Part shown: piece after piece, positions 22,456 through 34,256 of the stretch
Position numbering within the stretch: position 1 is the first letter of the stretch
How the letters are laid out: each line of letters begins with the position of its first letter
DNA from: Cylindrobasidium torrendii FP15055 ss-10
Lineage: Eukaryota; Basidiomycota; Agaricomycetes; Agaricales; Physalacriaceae
NCBI GenBank assembly: GCA_000934385.1
Contig: KN880446.1
Coordinates: 1 to 64,000, forward strand
DNA: 64,000 bases
Direction: 5' to 3'
Notes under the pieces: generated by a model
What the model saw: the letters and a program-made list of their open reading frames with translations, nothing else
Databases searched by the model: none
Told to the model about the DNA's origin: nothing
Program-made: the position numbers and the translations under genes

Positions 22456-22913
22456 TTACATCAAGACATATAACATTTGGATGCATAGGCCAGAAAGCAA
22501 GTGGCCTCTGCCATTCGACTCGAGCACGGCGTTCAGAGAAGATGAGAGCGCTTGAATGAGAGCTTCAATGGCATCGGAAGAAGTTGGGTAGCATACTTCC
22601 TGCCAATTGCCATAAGTACGCTGAATAAGAGCGCCAAATGAAGGAAGCGGCCACGATGCATGATGGCTGACTTTGAGTGGTGATGGTCAAAGAATGCGAG
22701 TGCCACGCTTTGTTTGGATCATTCCATCACGGATATTGCCGAAATCGTCTTTTCGCTGCTCGGGTCGCTGGGTCCTGACCTCGATAACGCAGCTTGCCCT
22801 GGGTCCACTGGTCCATCACAGAAAGCTGCCACTGCCAGAGTTAGATAACGGAAACGAACGATGAGCAGCCCACGGTTCGTGAAAGTGATCATGGCTTCAA
22901 GTTCAGAGTCCAT
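22456..22913 (-). CDS. Possible small gene, unidentified
   Basis: An ATG at 22911-22913 opens a frame starting M-D-S-E-L-E-A-M-I-T-F-T-N. A second open segment ends at a TAA at 22456-22458 and contains Q-R-T-Y-G-N-W-Q-E-V-C and L-E-S-N-G-R-G-H-L-L. They lie in different frames and would need an intron around 22690-22740 that I could not settle. I do not recognise the product. It may be a real gene of about 120 residues or chance frames in a 930-bp gap. Confidence 0.3.
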
Positions 22914-23151
22914 GGCCTGTGCTCATTTAAACGATTGAGGTGCGGGGATTTCTGACCATTGTTGCTCTTCCAAGCTTGCAAAAGTCAAGCGAAAGTAGCA
23001 CCACCACCTGTAAGTGTACAGTCATCGTTGTTCATCGCTGTATCTGGAATACAAGGATAGCCAGACTAGTAATCATGGCGAGTTTGGTCCTACCTACCAA
23101 GCGCACACTCGTGGTAGGAGCTAGCTATAGCTACACATCCGTTGATTACGT

Positions 23152-23850
23152 TCAGTCCCGATGATTGTGCTCCCACGGCCAGTGCCAGCGCTGTCCTCCA
23201 CTGGGTTTCCTACCATGACCTCTGCCATGGCCATGACGGCGGCTGGACTTCAACTCCTTCTCATCCTCATCCTCGCCGCTGCGCTTGTGACTCTGCCAAG
23301 GCAGGTGGAAGCCCCCGCGATGATGGCCACCTTTGCGACCATCTAGTATTTTGAATCCTTCTTCGCTGTCGGCGCGATTTATATTAGAGGTTTCCTTGAT
23401 CTCCGTGGTACCGCGGTGCCCGTCATCCTCCACTTCCAGCCCACGTCGGTAGGCCCTACCCGCTTGAAGTCCATCTCGTTGACCGACTTCCTCTAAGTCC
23501 TTATTGTCACGCACTTCACCGTTGTCCTCGTCGTTCACAGACTCCTCACGACGTTTAATCTTCTGGAGCCGACATTGGTTCACCACATCCTGGCCACAAG
23601 AGTTAACAAGGCAGTCCCTATTTTCTTGAGAAATCCTGTATTGGCACTAGTATCAGCGGCAAATTTTGAGGCATGAAATTAAGGAACAGACGTACATTTG
23701 GATGTGACCGCAGTTCAATTGAGCAGGAAGTTGCTCGCCAGTGCATTGAGCGACACATTGTGCGCTCATTAACGCCGCAGATGTTCCAAGAGAGAAAGCA
23801 GCAATAAGTGCGAAGAGTTGTAAATGCATGGTGGTTTCTGAAAGTCTCAT
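23152..23850 (-). CDS. Small secreted CFEM-like protein, six cysteines
   Basis: Two exons (23696-23850, 23152-23635) give 212 residues. If the start is the second ATG (23829), the protein begins with a clean signal peptide M-H-L-Q-L-F-A-L-I-A-A-F. Six cysteines follow within 50 residues: C-x3-C-x10-C, then C-x4-C-x7-C. This is the CFEM spacing without the middle C-x-C pair. The tail of about 130 residues is very rich in Arg, Glu, Asp, Gly and His, with an H-G-H-G-R-G-H-G-R-K run, which might bind metal. The intron is phase 2, just after the third cysteine, as in both CFEM domains of the gene at 26710-27977. Function is unknown; CFEM proteins of other fungi bind haem or sit in the wall. Confidence 0.7.
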
Positions 23851-24170
23851 GTTCTACGCTTGAGCTTATAAACAGTCATACGCGACGGGAAAAATGAAAA
23901 GTGTAATATGATGCTGATACCTCACACTAACATCCGTTGTCAATTAACTGACTTGCAACAAGCCTGTTTGTCAAACGTCCTTCTTTTCAATAGAGGTGTC
24001 ACTCACATTCCTAGAGGAGCAGGTGGCACGCCAGTGTCAAATATGCAATTGCCATTTAATAACAACTGTTGTGTACTGAGCACATAACAGAGTACATACC
24101 ACATGCATCGAGTCCTGACCGAGTCTTGATCCTAATGTCCATGATCATGCCATCATATAACCACCATATT
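23851..24170. other. Intergenic region, no gene seen
   Basis: This 320-bp AT-rich stretch lies upstream of the secreted CFEM-like gene and below the stop of the membrane-protein gene. It should hold the promoter of the first and the 3' UTR of the second. Confidence 0.5.
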
Positions 24171-26277
24171 TCATGACAACCGTGTCCCTTCGTACGCTGG
24201 GGGAGGCATTTCCGACAGTCGTTCCACTTCCCGCCTCAGCTCCTCATTCCTTCTCACAAGTTCTGCGAGGGCATCCGCATCCATCGTTGGTGTCCCACCA
24301 TCCGTCGTAGGCGACAAGACCACGGACTGTTCGCCCTTGCTATCATCCACAGACGCCTTCCTCCGCTCCTCATCTATTGACCTCCTGCGTTCTTGCGCAA
24401 AATGCTGCAACTTGGCATCCTGCGACTCATCTGCGCTCGTCCTTGATCGGCGCTTTGCGTCAAGCTCGTTCATGCGATCCGTCTGCGACGCAAGAGTGAC
24501 GGCGTTCAAGGTCCACGAGGAAGGTGGCCCAGCGTCAGAACGCGACTCTTTCGCCGGTACAGGCGGTGGAGGCGCGGGAAGGAACGAGCTTGCAGGTGTG
24601 GTATTCGTCCCGAGCGGACTGTCGAAGATTGTTGCATTCCCGCCTGTCCCGTTCGAGCTAGTGTCGAGCGTGAGATTTCGCGCCTGATGAGCAGCTGCCC
24701 CAGAAAACAATGCAGCCTCGGCCATCATAGGCGTAGAAGTTTGAGTGTAGTGATGGGCTCCCTCTGGCGGCGGTGTATCGACAGTGAGTGTGCGCTCGGC
24801 GGTCTGAGGCGGGGAAAGTGTGACTGCTCGCGGCGGTGCGCTTCTGGATTGGACCATTGCTGCAGGCGAGAATCCTGTCGAATCGGCCGTGGGCACTGTG
24901 CAAAGCATCAGCCGAGCCATCGGGCATGGGAATGAATACACCAACCACTTCGATAACCACCCACCGCTGTCTGCCCACCTGGAGGTGCGCGCTCGTTGTC
25001 GATGAGAAACGCGCCGCGCGCGCGATGTTTGCGCTTCCACCACCACCAAGTCAGACCCCCCAATAGGGCCAGTGCCACAAGTCCAACAGCCAGGCCGGCA
25101 ATCCATGCCTTCGAGCTTCCGCCTCCGCCTCCCCCGCCACCGCCGCCATCCCCACCACCGTTACCGCCGTTTCCATCTCCGCCACCTGTTCCAGAGGTAG
25201 ATCCACTTCCCGAATTTCCCCCGTTACCGCCGGAAACACCGTCTACGATGATATTAGGTAGTGAAATATAGCTGGTATATGGTCCACGTACCGACACTTG
25301 TACTTTGACCGTAAAGAGGTGCGTACAGAAAGTAGTCGACCACCAAAGCTTGTTCTCCGGTGATGACATCTAGGACCAACTCGACTGTGTGCTTTCCTTC
25401 CGACAAGCCGGCGGCAGATACGAGGACTTTATTGGACACGTCTTGTTTGCTAGATTGTATGGAGACTTCGCCTTTCTTTGTGCCATCGATGTTCAGCGTT
25501 GCCTGAAGCGATCCGGTCTGGCCTAGCTGGACGCCATACACAGTGATGTCGGTTCCTACGTAGGTAAGGAAGTTAGAAGCCATTTTAGAGAGAAAACATG
25601 GCGTACCAGAGAAAGTGTAAGAAAGTTTGCTGCCTGCAATGTTGCTCCGATGTACACCACCACCAAACGGTGTGAAGCGGACGTTTCCATTGGTGTATTT
25701 CGGGGAACTTACTTCCCAGGTGCCTTCGTACGAAACGCCAGAGTCCGTGTCGTCTGCGACAAGGTACATGCCCGCAGATAGTCCCCCGGGAACATCACCG
25801 TCCGTCTCGACTTGGTATGTGATATAGTCGATTGACACCGGCTCTTCTTCGTCGACACCTCTGCACTGCGCCTTGACTGTATGCACGCCGTTCGCAGCAG
25901 TGACAGCACTCGCTGGGCAGAGCTGTCCGTAAACATTGTCCACTTCCTCATCCTCGTCATCACCCGTATCCGGCCCGCACGAAGACTGAGGCTTGTCGTC
26001 GAGCCACACATTGAATTTGGTGTCTTCCCCTCCCCAGCGAACGCCTGTCCAGGTTATTGCCTTGCCTATGAATCGCCTTCAGTGTGGGTATTCGAACTGG
26101 GAGTGCAGACAAACCGTAAAATGTGTAGTTGAAGGAAAGACTGCTGCTCTGAGCATCGTGCGTGCTACTGTTTACGTACTGCTCGCCGCTGCCTTTTCCA
26201 GTCTTCCACGATTGCGAACCACCGCTCTCGTATTCGAGGAGGTTGTCATCAACGAGGACCGTGAACGTCTGAGGCAT
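24171..26277 (-). CDS. Single-pass membrane protein with Gly-rich stalk
   Basis: Five exons, starting at an ATG at 26275-26277, encode roughly 600-650 residues. The N-terminal 280 residues look like two beta-sandwich modules, with F-T-V-L-V-D-D-N early and D-I-T-V-Y-G-V-Q-L-G-Q later. There is no classical signal peptide, which is usual in this family. A stalk of Gly, Asn and Ser (about 25120-25240) leads to one membrane helix (A-G-L-A-V-G-L-V-A-L-A-L-L-G-G-L) followed by K-R-K-H-R. The cytosolic tail is Ser/Thr/Pro-rich and ends in a charged, probably helical stretch with R-R-N-E-E-L-R-R-E-V-E-R-L. Many mushrooms have such receptor-like proteins of unknown role. It sits in tandem between two CFEM-type genes. 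Confidence 0.75.
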
Positions 26278-26709
26278 TTCGAGGAAATTTTGCTCAAGTG
26301 CTCATGGGAGAGGGAACAAACAGAGAGGGCTGCCGGTGACCATTCTTTGCATCGCCAAACCAAAACGCCGCACTATCGCCGCGCATGAGGCGTTGGAAGA
26401 ACACGGTTCCAACGGTGCAGCATGCATTCGAGAGTTGAAGTACAGCCTGTTACCTGCGTATACCCAGGTTTCAATATGATTTCAAGCGTATAGAAGCGTG
26501 AAGCAGCGTTGGAAAGCATAGCCTTTGACCGAGAGGTGGCTGGTGACGATGATGGCTTAGCAGGACCAGGTGCCGGGGTCAAGTTGCAAGCGGACCAATC
26601 GGCCCGGATCGCGATTCATATTCGACTCGGAGGTGAACAGTGGCACTGCCCGGGCACGACCTCAATGGATAGCGGGGGAACCAGATGCCAGTATTTACAC
26701 ATATTCGCA
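26278..26709. other. Intergenic region, no gene seen
   Basis: These 432 bp lie between the start of the membrane-protein gene and the stop of the double-CFEM gene. A 69-codon frame is present on the minus strand but has no family resemblance. The region probably holds the promoter of the membrane-protein gene. Confidence 0.45.
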
Positions 26710-27977
26710 TTATAGTCCTCGTAAACCAGTTAAAAGAATGATAGAGGTACCCAGTACACTAACAAACGTCCATTTCGTCGGATGAGCTGTACCAGCTCTG
26801 TCCGCCTCATCTTCATTCCCATCGTCTTCGCCGCTACCATCTCCTGATGAATTTGGAGAAAGAGTTGGGACAGGTACGCGCATTGTTGCGCCAAATGGAG
26901 TCACAGTCTTCGCACCGACCCCAATGGAAGGCCCATCCCACGGTATAGGTATAGTATGATTGAAGAGTACCGCATCACGCCGCCGCAATTCGTTCCTGGC
27001 TCCCATGTTGACCTCTTTTCGGTCCTCTGTAGCAGTTTCCATGGGAGACCGTTCTGTTGTGGATGTACTAGTTGGAACGTAAGCTTCACCAGCATTGCCG
27101 AGAGGTACGCACTACTGCCCCGTCAGTCTGGAGAGCACGCAGAGCCTCTCTAGTTGATCAAACGCCTGCCCGTTCCGGAAAGCATGGTTGCATCGCCGCT
27201 TGTCCAAGCATCGTTCAACTTTGTCACGGAATGTCTGGTTGCGACAGTAGCAATGATTATCATGCCTACAATTGTAAGGATTTCGATACATCATGAGAGG
27301 TAGCGTTCTTACCGAGCGCAAATATCATCGTTGAACGCGAAGCAGCGCTTGGCACAAATGTTAAAGTGCGGCGTGGCAAAGCCCTGTCTCTTCTCGATAT
27401 GACTCCCTGCCATAATCAGGTTCTCAAGAGCGTCAATCTTAAGGTCATCGCCTTCTTCTTCGTCGGGATAGTCTTAGTAACACGGCGTCAGTCCTGGGGG
27501 AATGCTCTGAGGAAAATGCAGACTGGTCGCTGGCCCTCTTTTCAGCTTGGCCTGAGTCTCTTTGTCGCGGTCGTGTCTTCCCCCGCCGAGTAGACCACCC
27601 AAAGCACCCCCGATATTGTCTATCACAGTTTGACCGGCACCTACTGGTCCGCATTCTTTTGCGATGCGCTGCCGAGCTTTGTGGCCGTCGTTAGCGTTGC
27701 ACTGCGAGTCGATACAGGACGTGGCATCCTGCACGAGCTGACGCGAGTGGCAAATGCACGAGAAGTCATGCCTGTAAGGGTATTGTTCAGTGAGTGAGGA
27801 TGTTTTGCTGATGGGCAGGACAGACTTCTCAGTGTGCTTGCAGTCGCTCTCCGTTCGCTTTACCTTCTTGATACAGAATGAGGGACAGGAGCCATTGCGG
27901 AATGGATCGTTGTAGTCTTTCTTGGCGACGATGCTGAGCGCAAAGAATGCAGGGACGAGGAAGGCGAGGACTTTCAT
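26710..27977 (-). CDS. Double-CFEM surface protein with GPI-type tail
   Basis: The start at 27975-27977 gives a signal peptide (M-K-V-L-A-F-L-V-P-A-F-F-A-L-S). The first CFEM domain has eight cysteines (C-P-S-F-C, D-C, C-I-C, S-C, Q-C, E-C). The second also has eight (I-C-A-K-R-C, I-C, C-Y-C, R-C, R-C, L-C). Each domain is split by a phase-2 intron soon after its third cysteine: 27772-27825 and 27265-27312, approximately. A Ser/Thr/Asp-rich stretch follows, and the C-terminus is hydrophobic (W-T-F-V-S-V-L-G-T-S-I-I-L-L), as in GPI-anchored proteins. Splicing between the last cysteine and the tail (about 27100-27140) is unclear; the only phase-compatible GT-AG intron would be 27 bp. CFEM proteins act in haem uptake, wall binding or host contact in other fungi. 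Confidence 0.77.
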
Positions 27978-28236
27978 GGGTTCTGTAGTAGCTGGAGCCT
28001 GCATCATGCTTTTATATTCACCTTCCGTCCAAGAAAGCGGTCTGGGTGAATAACTCATGATGGGATGCGTTCAAGCTATCTAGAGTGATGACTATTGGCA
28101 GCTAGCATACAGCCGAACAGAACTGCGCTGGAGGCGATGGAAGAACACGGTATTTGGATTCAATGAATGTTATGTACACCTGTACAAATATGTTAAGCAA
28201 CATTCAAATGGGGGCGTCAACGCAGACGTACATACA

Positions 28237-28596
28237 CTACGCCGTTCTCAATCTGGCCTTCTCTGCTTTTTTCCGGTTTTCCTTGATGATAGTGTTTCCA
28301 ATGAATGCTCCAATGACTGAGAGTCCAACCACGAGAATGAATGCGGGGAGGCGAACAGCCCATTCTCTTGCAGGGAAGAATGCGTGTATGCTGCTAGACG
28401 CGTCGAAGACGGGCTGGAGGCCGTGAGAGAGAGAGTATGAATTGACGGCGGGCCACGTACGAGGAGAAGTGCCCATATGGTATAGTAGACGAAAACGACA
28501 GCTGCTGCCAGCAGCATTGCCCCACCAAGAAGTTTGTCGCTAGCAGCCTAAATCGCTGAGAATATACGCGGTCGGTCGGGCCGCTGTGCTCACCAT
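28237..28596 (-). CDS. DPM2: Dolichol-phosphate mannose synthase subunit Dpm2
   Basis: Three exons (28594-28596, 28461-28547, 28237-28413) give 88 residues, close to the usual 80-90. Two membrane helices are clear: L-L-G-G-A-M-L-L-A-A-A-V-V-F and R-L-P-A-F-I-L-V-V-G-L-S-V. Between them is the family loop with F-F-P-A-R-E-W-A. The basic tail ends K-K-A-E-K-A. Dpm2 stabilises the dolichol-phosphate mannose synthase in the ER, which feeds N-glycosylation, O-mannosylation and GPI anchors. The first coding exon is the ATG alone. The start codon is 43 bp from that of TRS120 on the other strand. Confidence 0.92.
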
Positions 28597-28639
28597 GATT
28601 GTAAGTGGGAAAGTGATGTTGCGATCGACTGCCTCTCGA
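28597..28639. promoter_or_regulatory. 43-bp divergent spacer, DPM2 and TRS120
   Basis: The start codons of the two genes are separated by 43 bp. The transcripts must either be almost leaderless or overlap, since no promoter plus two leaders fits in this space. Confidence 0.5.
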
Positions 28640-31600
28640 ATGGACACCCATGGTTTCGCGTCGCTGGCGCGCGTGCCGATCCTCCTCGTCCCCGTCGGGT
28701 CCATCTCTCACGCAACATTCGACAAATATGTGTCTGAAATCCGCAGTCTGGACTCGATTCGCCTTGGGGACATTCCGGTAGACAAGAAGCACGAACGAGG
28801 TGCGTGACGCGCAATGTATCTGTATTCTGCTGACCGTGTCCATTTCCTGTTTCCAGCGCGCTTTATGCCCAATCCGTTATCGACCGGCCACCTACACCTG
28901 AGCTTTCCAACCCATCCGCCTCCACGGGCGCATGCTGGGCTTGCGTTGATTCGTCCATCACATTTCCCGCTCGCTGTTATTGGACTTGCAGAATGTTCAC
29001 CTACGGATACCCTTTCCTCAGTACTCGCCCAATTCAACACGACACTTCTTGATCTTTTTCCCAGCGATGCCTTGTATCCGCTAGCAAGAAACTGCTTTGT
29101 CTTCGAGGACGGCGATGGCAATAACTCCTCCCATCTTGGAGACTCCCAGGCCGGAATGGTCGTTATCCCGAGCATGATGGGCAACAAGAAGCTCTACATC
29201 AGCACCCTTATCGCAGACCTCTGCTCAAATATCCTCGGCGAACTTGGCGCGCTCGTACATACCCTCGAAAGCCCGCTAGGAAACGAATATCTCAACGCGA
29301 CACTCTTCCCTAATCTACCTCCTCTCAACGAACTACCTACCCCGCTCGATGGAAGCTCAAAGCCAGGCCTTCCGTCCCACAATAGCTTTCCAGACTCCAA
29401 AGTGACCCAGTTGGCATCGCCGCCGTCTATGATGAGGACCTCGTCTGCCGGCTCACGGCGCCAATCCACCTTCGGTCAGGCCAGTCGACAAAGATACAGC
29501 AGCATTGGCGTCGCATCCTCCCATGGCCGCCTGTTCAAAGTGCTGGGTGACTTTTACATGATTGCTGGCCGCACCGAGGACGCGTCTATCTGGTATAATG
29601 AAGCCCTCCAAATGTTTAAAACGTCGCAAGATCCTGTATGGCAAGCCTCTGCGTTGGAGGCACAAGCGACTATAGCTGTCCTCGATGCTTGGGCATCCAA
29701 CCACGGCTTGCAGACCTCGTCAAGCAATATCACCACACGCGAGCCTTGGGCAGACATTACGAGCAAGCTCACCCAAGCCACCGCGCTCTACCAAAAAGTG
29801 ACTCCGCCGTCCGACGCCGAACACGCCTACACACTTTTATCCTATCTTTATTGCCGTTGTATACTTCGCCATTCTTCCCTTCTATTCTCTGTGTGGTCGG
29901 CCAAGGGATGGGGCCCGCTTGCTTTTCTCGCAATGATGCAGCCCGGGACGAACGCGTACCTACCACCAACGATCACGGCCGGCGAGCGCGACGTATGGGG
30001 CACTTTGGAGCGTCTGAGTATGATATCGGGGGTGTCGCGGTTGTCGGTCGCGACAGTGCTTGCACAGGTACACGGGCCGTGGCTACTGCATCTTGGCCCA
30101 AGGGAGAGGATCTCGATATTGGAGGCAACAGCGAGCATCTACTCATGTCTAGGCTATCGCAGAAAGGAGGCATATATCCTACGCGAAATCTTGGGCTGTG
30201 TGATGGACCTCATTGTTTGTGGACGGGAGGAAGACGGCGGAGTGACAGTTGCTGCACCTGATGGATCTGTAGGCATTCGACATAGCGAGAAGACGGACGG
30301 AAACGCGAGTCTCTTGAATATGCTCACGTACGTGTGCCGGACGCTTGGAGTGGACCTACAGGCGGTCAAAATCGTGGACGAGCAGACGGGGAGGCCGAAG
30401 ACGCAGGCTTCGATGGATGCGGAAGGTCAATTGCGCGAGCCATTCGGATGGCCGGAGCTGCAAGTCGGTGTTGTACGGGAGGCGATCGCGGTGGCAGAGG
30501 CCTTACCTGGTGCGTTGAGGGTATTTCAGAGCTACTTATACTCATTATCAATGCAGATCACTTGTCTGTTGCACAGTTTTGTCTGTCCTCATTGAAAACG
30601 CTGCAACCAACGGCAATGGGACCAGGGGATCAGCTGCACTTCTACACCACTGCAATGCGTGCCTTGCAGACGGCGAAGAGACGAGGTGAACTGAAGACTG
30701 TCGAGTTCTGGGCAGAGAATCCCCTCGTCAAAATCACTGTCACACCGTGCGTCTGCTCCATCTCTTGATTGACAACTTGCTCAAACATTCGCAGACTTCC
30801 TCTGATCCGTGTACCAAATGAGAAGCCAGTCGCAGCCCTTCGACCAAAGTCAGAGGCAGTAAATCACATTTTAACTGGTGGCAAGGACCCGTTCTTATAC
30901 AATCCAAGACGGGGAACAATTGGGAAGGTAAGCTTTACTCTACGAACATTTCGGCAGGGTCTAATACTACATGCAGCGCCAACTCATGATCGTGCAAAAT
31001 GAAGCCATCGAAGTCGTGGTCATTCTAAGGAATCCGTACGTCTTTGATCTGGAGCTCGATGGCTTTTCCTTAAGGTACGCCGCATCTAGGCAATAACGAT
31101 AAGCACTCACACTGGGTTCAGTACGACCGGTCCTGCGCTGGACGCCCCGAAGGCGAACCTGACCATTCCCGCACGGTCGTACCATCGCGTTCTTGTCGGT
31201 GGCACGGCCAAAGAGTCTGGCTTGCTCACTATCCGGGGGTGTATCCTCGAGTCTTCAGGCAATGCGCGTGAATTTCTCATACCTCCAGACGAGGACGACA
31301 TCTCTGTCCAACAACATTCGTCTCTGACCTGCGAAATGGGGCGCGTAAAGCATGCTGGACTGGAAGCGACGCCATGGAACAAGGTTTCGGAGCGGAGGCA
31401 TAGCAATCTCATTGAGAAATTGATGAAGAAGGCTGTCGAGGCGAGCAAGGGTTTCCTAGAGTGCAAGGTCGTACCGGAGCAACCTCTGTTGAGGATACGA
31501 AGGACAAGTGTCACTCACGGGGCGCTGATGTTGTACGACGGGGAGAGGTGTGCTTATCTTAACGTTGTAGTGGCAAAACTAACTAGCTTGCTGCAGGTCT

Positions 31601-32969
31601 ATAATCCGGCTTACTGTGGAGAATATCTCGTCGTTGCCTATAGATTTCTTGCGATTGGCTTTCGACGACTCGACGATCCAGACTGCACAACAGGCGTTGG
31701 TGGATGGAGGTCTCTCGACATTTGAGACGTACGAATTGGAGTATACATTGATACACCGGCCTTTGTTCGAATGGAACGAGAACGAAGCGAAGGAAATACT
31801 TCCTGGTGGATTACTCACGTTAAACGTGCAGTGTTTCGGCAAGGTTGGATGGTGCGCATTTTGCGTTCTCTCATCTTCTGTGGCTTGACGAGTTGGTTGG
31901 CAGTTCTACAGGCAGCATATACGCGACATATGCCCATGTTAATCGTGCGGATCAGGAAACAGCGGAGGTGTTCCACACACGGCAATTGTCGTATCCGCTT
32001 ATGGTCACTGTGTATCGTATGCTGGAGTGCCAGGTGATGGACATACATCCGTATCCTGGGAAGTCGGATTGGTGTATGTTTTCTGTGGAGATTAGGAATA
32101 CGTACGGGTCTCCATTCGAGGTAATCATCGAGCGGACACAGGAAGGTCAGTAGTCAGTCACTTATCGAAATTCTTGGTTTCTGACGACGAAGCAGGGCTT
32201 GACTCTGAGTCTGCGACGACGACCATTGCACCAGGGTCCACTTCCAGGTATGTCCAGATAGTACATTGCCGTTCGGTTGGCTTACGATGTACAGGCTTGT
32301 TATTGCTCTCCGAAAGTTCATACTTTCTGAAGCCCACATCGACGAGCCCATTCCCACTTTATCCGACAGGCAGTTCGTAGTTGCCTCCGAGAAGCTTTCA
32401 AAAGCAGAGGGCCGTGCCCAGCGAGAGCTGTTTTGGTACCGCGAGGAGCTTTTCAAGTGCATGAACTGCCACTGGAAAGAGGCAGGGAGCGGGACACGGT
32501 CGGGAGAGCTGTCGTTAAGACAGATGCGGATGACGCAGCAGATGTTAAAAGCATTACGGACGGATTCCGCGAAGGCGACGTTGCGATTGGTGGGTCCTGA
32601 CGGGAAGGAGGTGGGCAAAGATGAAAAGGGGAGGTGGATGCCGCCTGCGAACGAGTTTGTGGACCTGAGAGTGGATGTGCAGCAACTATGTGGGTACAAC
32701 CGCCTTTTTTGTGCTGGGCATTGGCTGATGAGTATACAGCGGGGACAGCGACGTTACGAGTGGATTTGAGTGTGGATCCGCTAGAGGACGTGTTGTACGA
32801 GGGCGTGTTGTTGGACATCCCATTAGGGCGATTAGGGCCTGGGGACTCGCGGGAGGTGTCTATACCATTATGTTTCTTGTCGTGGGGGAGGTTCACGTTG
32901 GGTGCAGCGGTACGCTCGGGGCATGTCCCGGAAAGTACGACTCGGCTGATAGCACTTGTTTCTGGCTGA
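28640..32969 (+). CDS. TRS120: TRAPP II subunit Trs120 (TRAPPC9)
   Basis: Eleven exons join in phase to 1277 residues: 28640-28799, 28857-30509, 30557-30746, 30795-30927, 30977-31074, 31122-31547, 31597-31851, 31904-32145, 32196-32247, 32295-32689 and 32740-32969. The N-terminus reads F-A-S-L-A-R-V-P-I-L-L-V-P-V-G, typical of the family. The first 600 residues are TPR-like helical (G-D-F-Y-M-I-A-G-R-T-E-D-A), and the second half has Ig-like beta segments such as V-E-N-I-S-S-L-P-I-D-F. The end carries D-V-L-Y-E-G and L-G-R-L-G-P-G. Trs120 is part of TRAPP II, the exchange factor for Ypt31/Rab11-type GTPases at the late Golgi. A large second exon (1653 bp) contrasts with the small later ones. 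Confidence 0.92.
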
Positions 32970-34256
32970 GGCGATCTCTTTTTGTTGTATCAAATGGATG
33001 TTGTTGTGGGATATGTAAATGCGCGGGGTATTCGATCATATGTGTAGCCGGGATGCGGTTTCTCAATCTTCCTTTTAGAACTTGCGAACACGACTCGTTC
33101 GCACCTGAGTGCGATCAGGTAGAATCCACCTGAGAATTGCTGTATATATAAGAATACAATGACTATGAGATGGATTGGTTGACGTGAGCATGGCATGGCG
33201 TGGCGAAGTCTGCATGTTCAATGGGTTGTTCGAGCTTCGTATCTATGCGTGCTTCATATATTCTACTCGACAAGCCGCTCTCGACAAAGAGAGGAATTTC
33301 CAAAAATTAGGCATGAAAAGCATCAGCCAAAACTTCGATGCCGTGCACAGCACCTAGCATGCCTGATGCACGCCACACATCTCGAGGAATAATCCCCACA
33401 AATTTCCCCTCCATGCCTCGCACACCGCACCCAGACTTGAAATCTCGGAATGTAACAACGCCGACGGAACTCACCAAACAGCAGCTGGGCACCCTAAGAT
33501 TTTTCGGTAAGCACAACCCAATAGTTTTTCGTAGCTTGCGCTCACTCATAAGGCAGAACAAACGGGGGCCCTGTCCGCCGCTCTGTCGAACGAAAATATC
33601 CAACCGCTACCTGGCGGACCCCATCGACATCGGAACACTATTGGAGACCAGACATCTAGGACGATGGATCGTGTTGACCCCGGCGGGCACAAGCTCCGCC
33701 AGGCGCTACGAGTAGCACCACCAATGTCGATAGCAGAGGAAACTGTGTCTGCGGACCCTCGACCGCTGCTGGCGGTGTCTTTGGGTGCAATCCGCAAGAG
33801 GACGTGCTACTCGCGATGATGGACGACGAACATCCAGTACGGGGCGAGTGTGCAGCAGTCTTCATGGTGTTGAAGAAAAAGACTAGGGACACGGGGTAGC
33901 TTGTATTTAAACTGGGCGCTTAATTCATTTCGAGTTTGTTGGACGTGGGAATCGATGTGCATCCAACAAGGTTTGATTCACCCATTCGTCGAATTTAGGA
34001 GAGAAAAGTGCAGTCGTTGGGCGAATGGTGGAAAGAAAACGAGAAAAACTTGGTGACAGTCGTTGCCTGCACCACTGCATTGTCTTTGCCAGACCAACCC
34101 CATCGCGGTTTTTGATGCAGTCTCTTGGACCACGTGGGCGCGCTTGAAGCCTCGATCGCGAGAGTCCGTGTGTGCATTCTGCAGTCAACTACTTATCTCT
34201 TTCTCCTTTTCTGCACCAACACAAGGCATCGAGTCACGCAAATATCTTCTCTGGCC
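32970..34256. other. Gap with unassigned reading frames
   Basis: Nearly 1.3 kb lies between TRS120 and the RRM gene. Several frames of 60-125 codons occur on both strands around 33300-33900. One minus-strand frame ends R-D-V-W-R-A-S-G-M-L-G-A-V-H-G and looks somewhat protein-like, but no start, splice pattern or family fits. I leave them uncalled. Confidence 0.4.

Noticed and set aside
24996..25271. A proline-rich plus-strand frame
   Set aside because: It is antisense to the glycine-rich stalk of the membrane protein.
33307..33892. Overlapping frames of 80-125 codons on both strands
   Set aside because: No family resemblance and no splice pattern that joins them; both strands are equally open.
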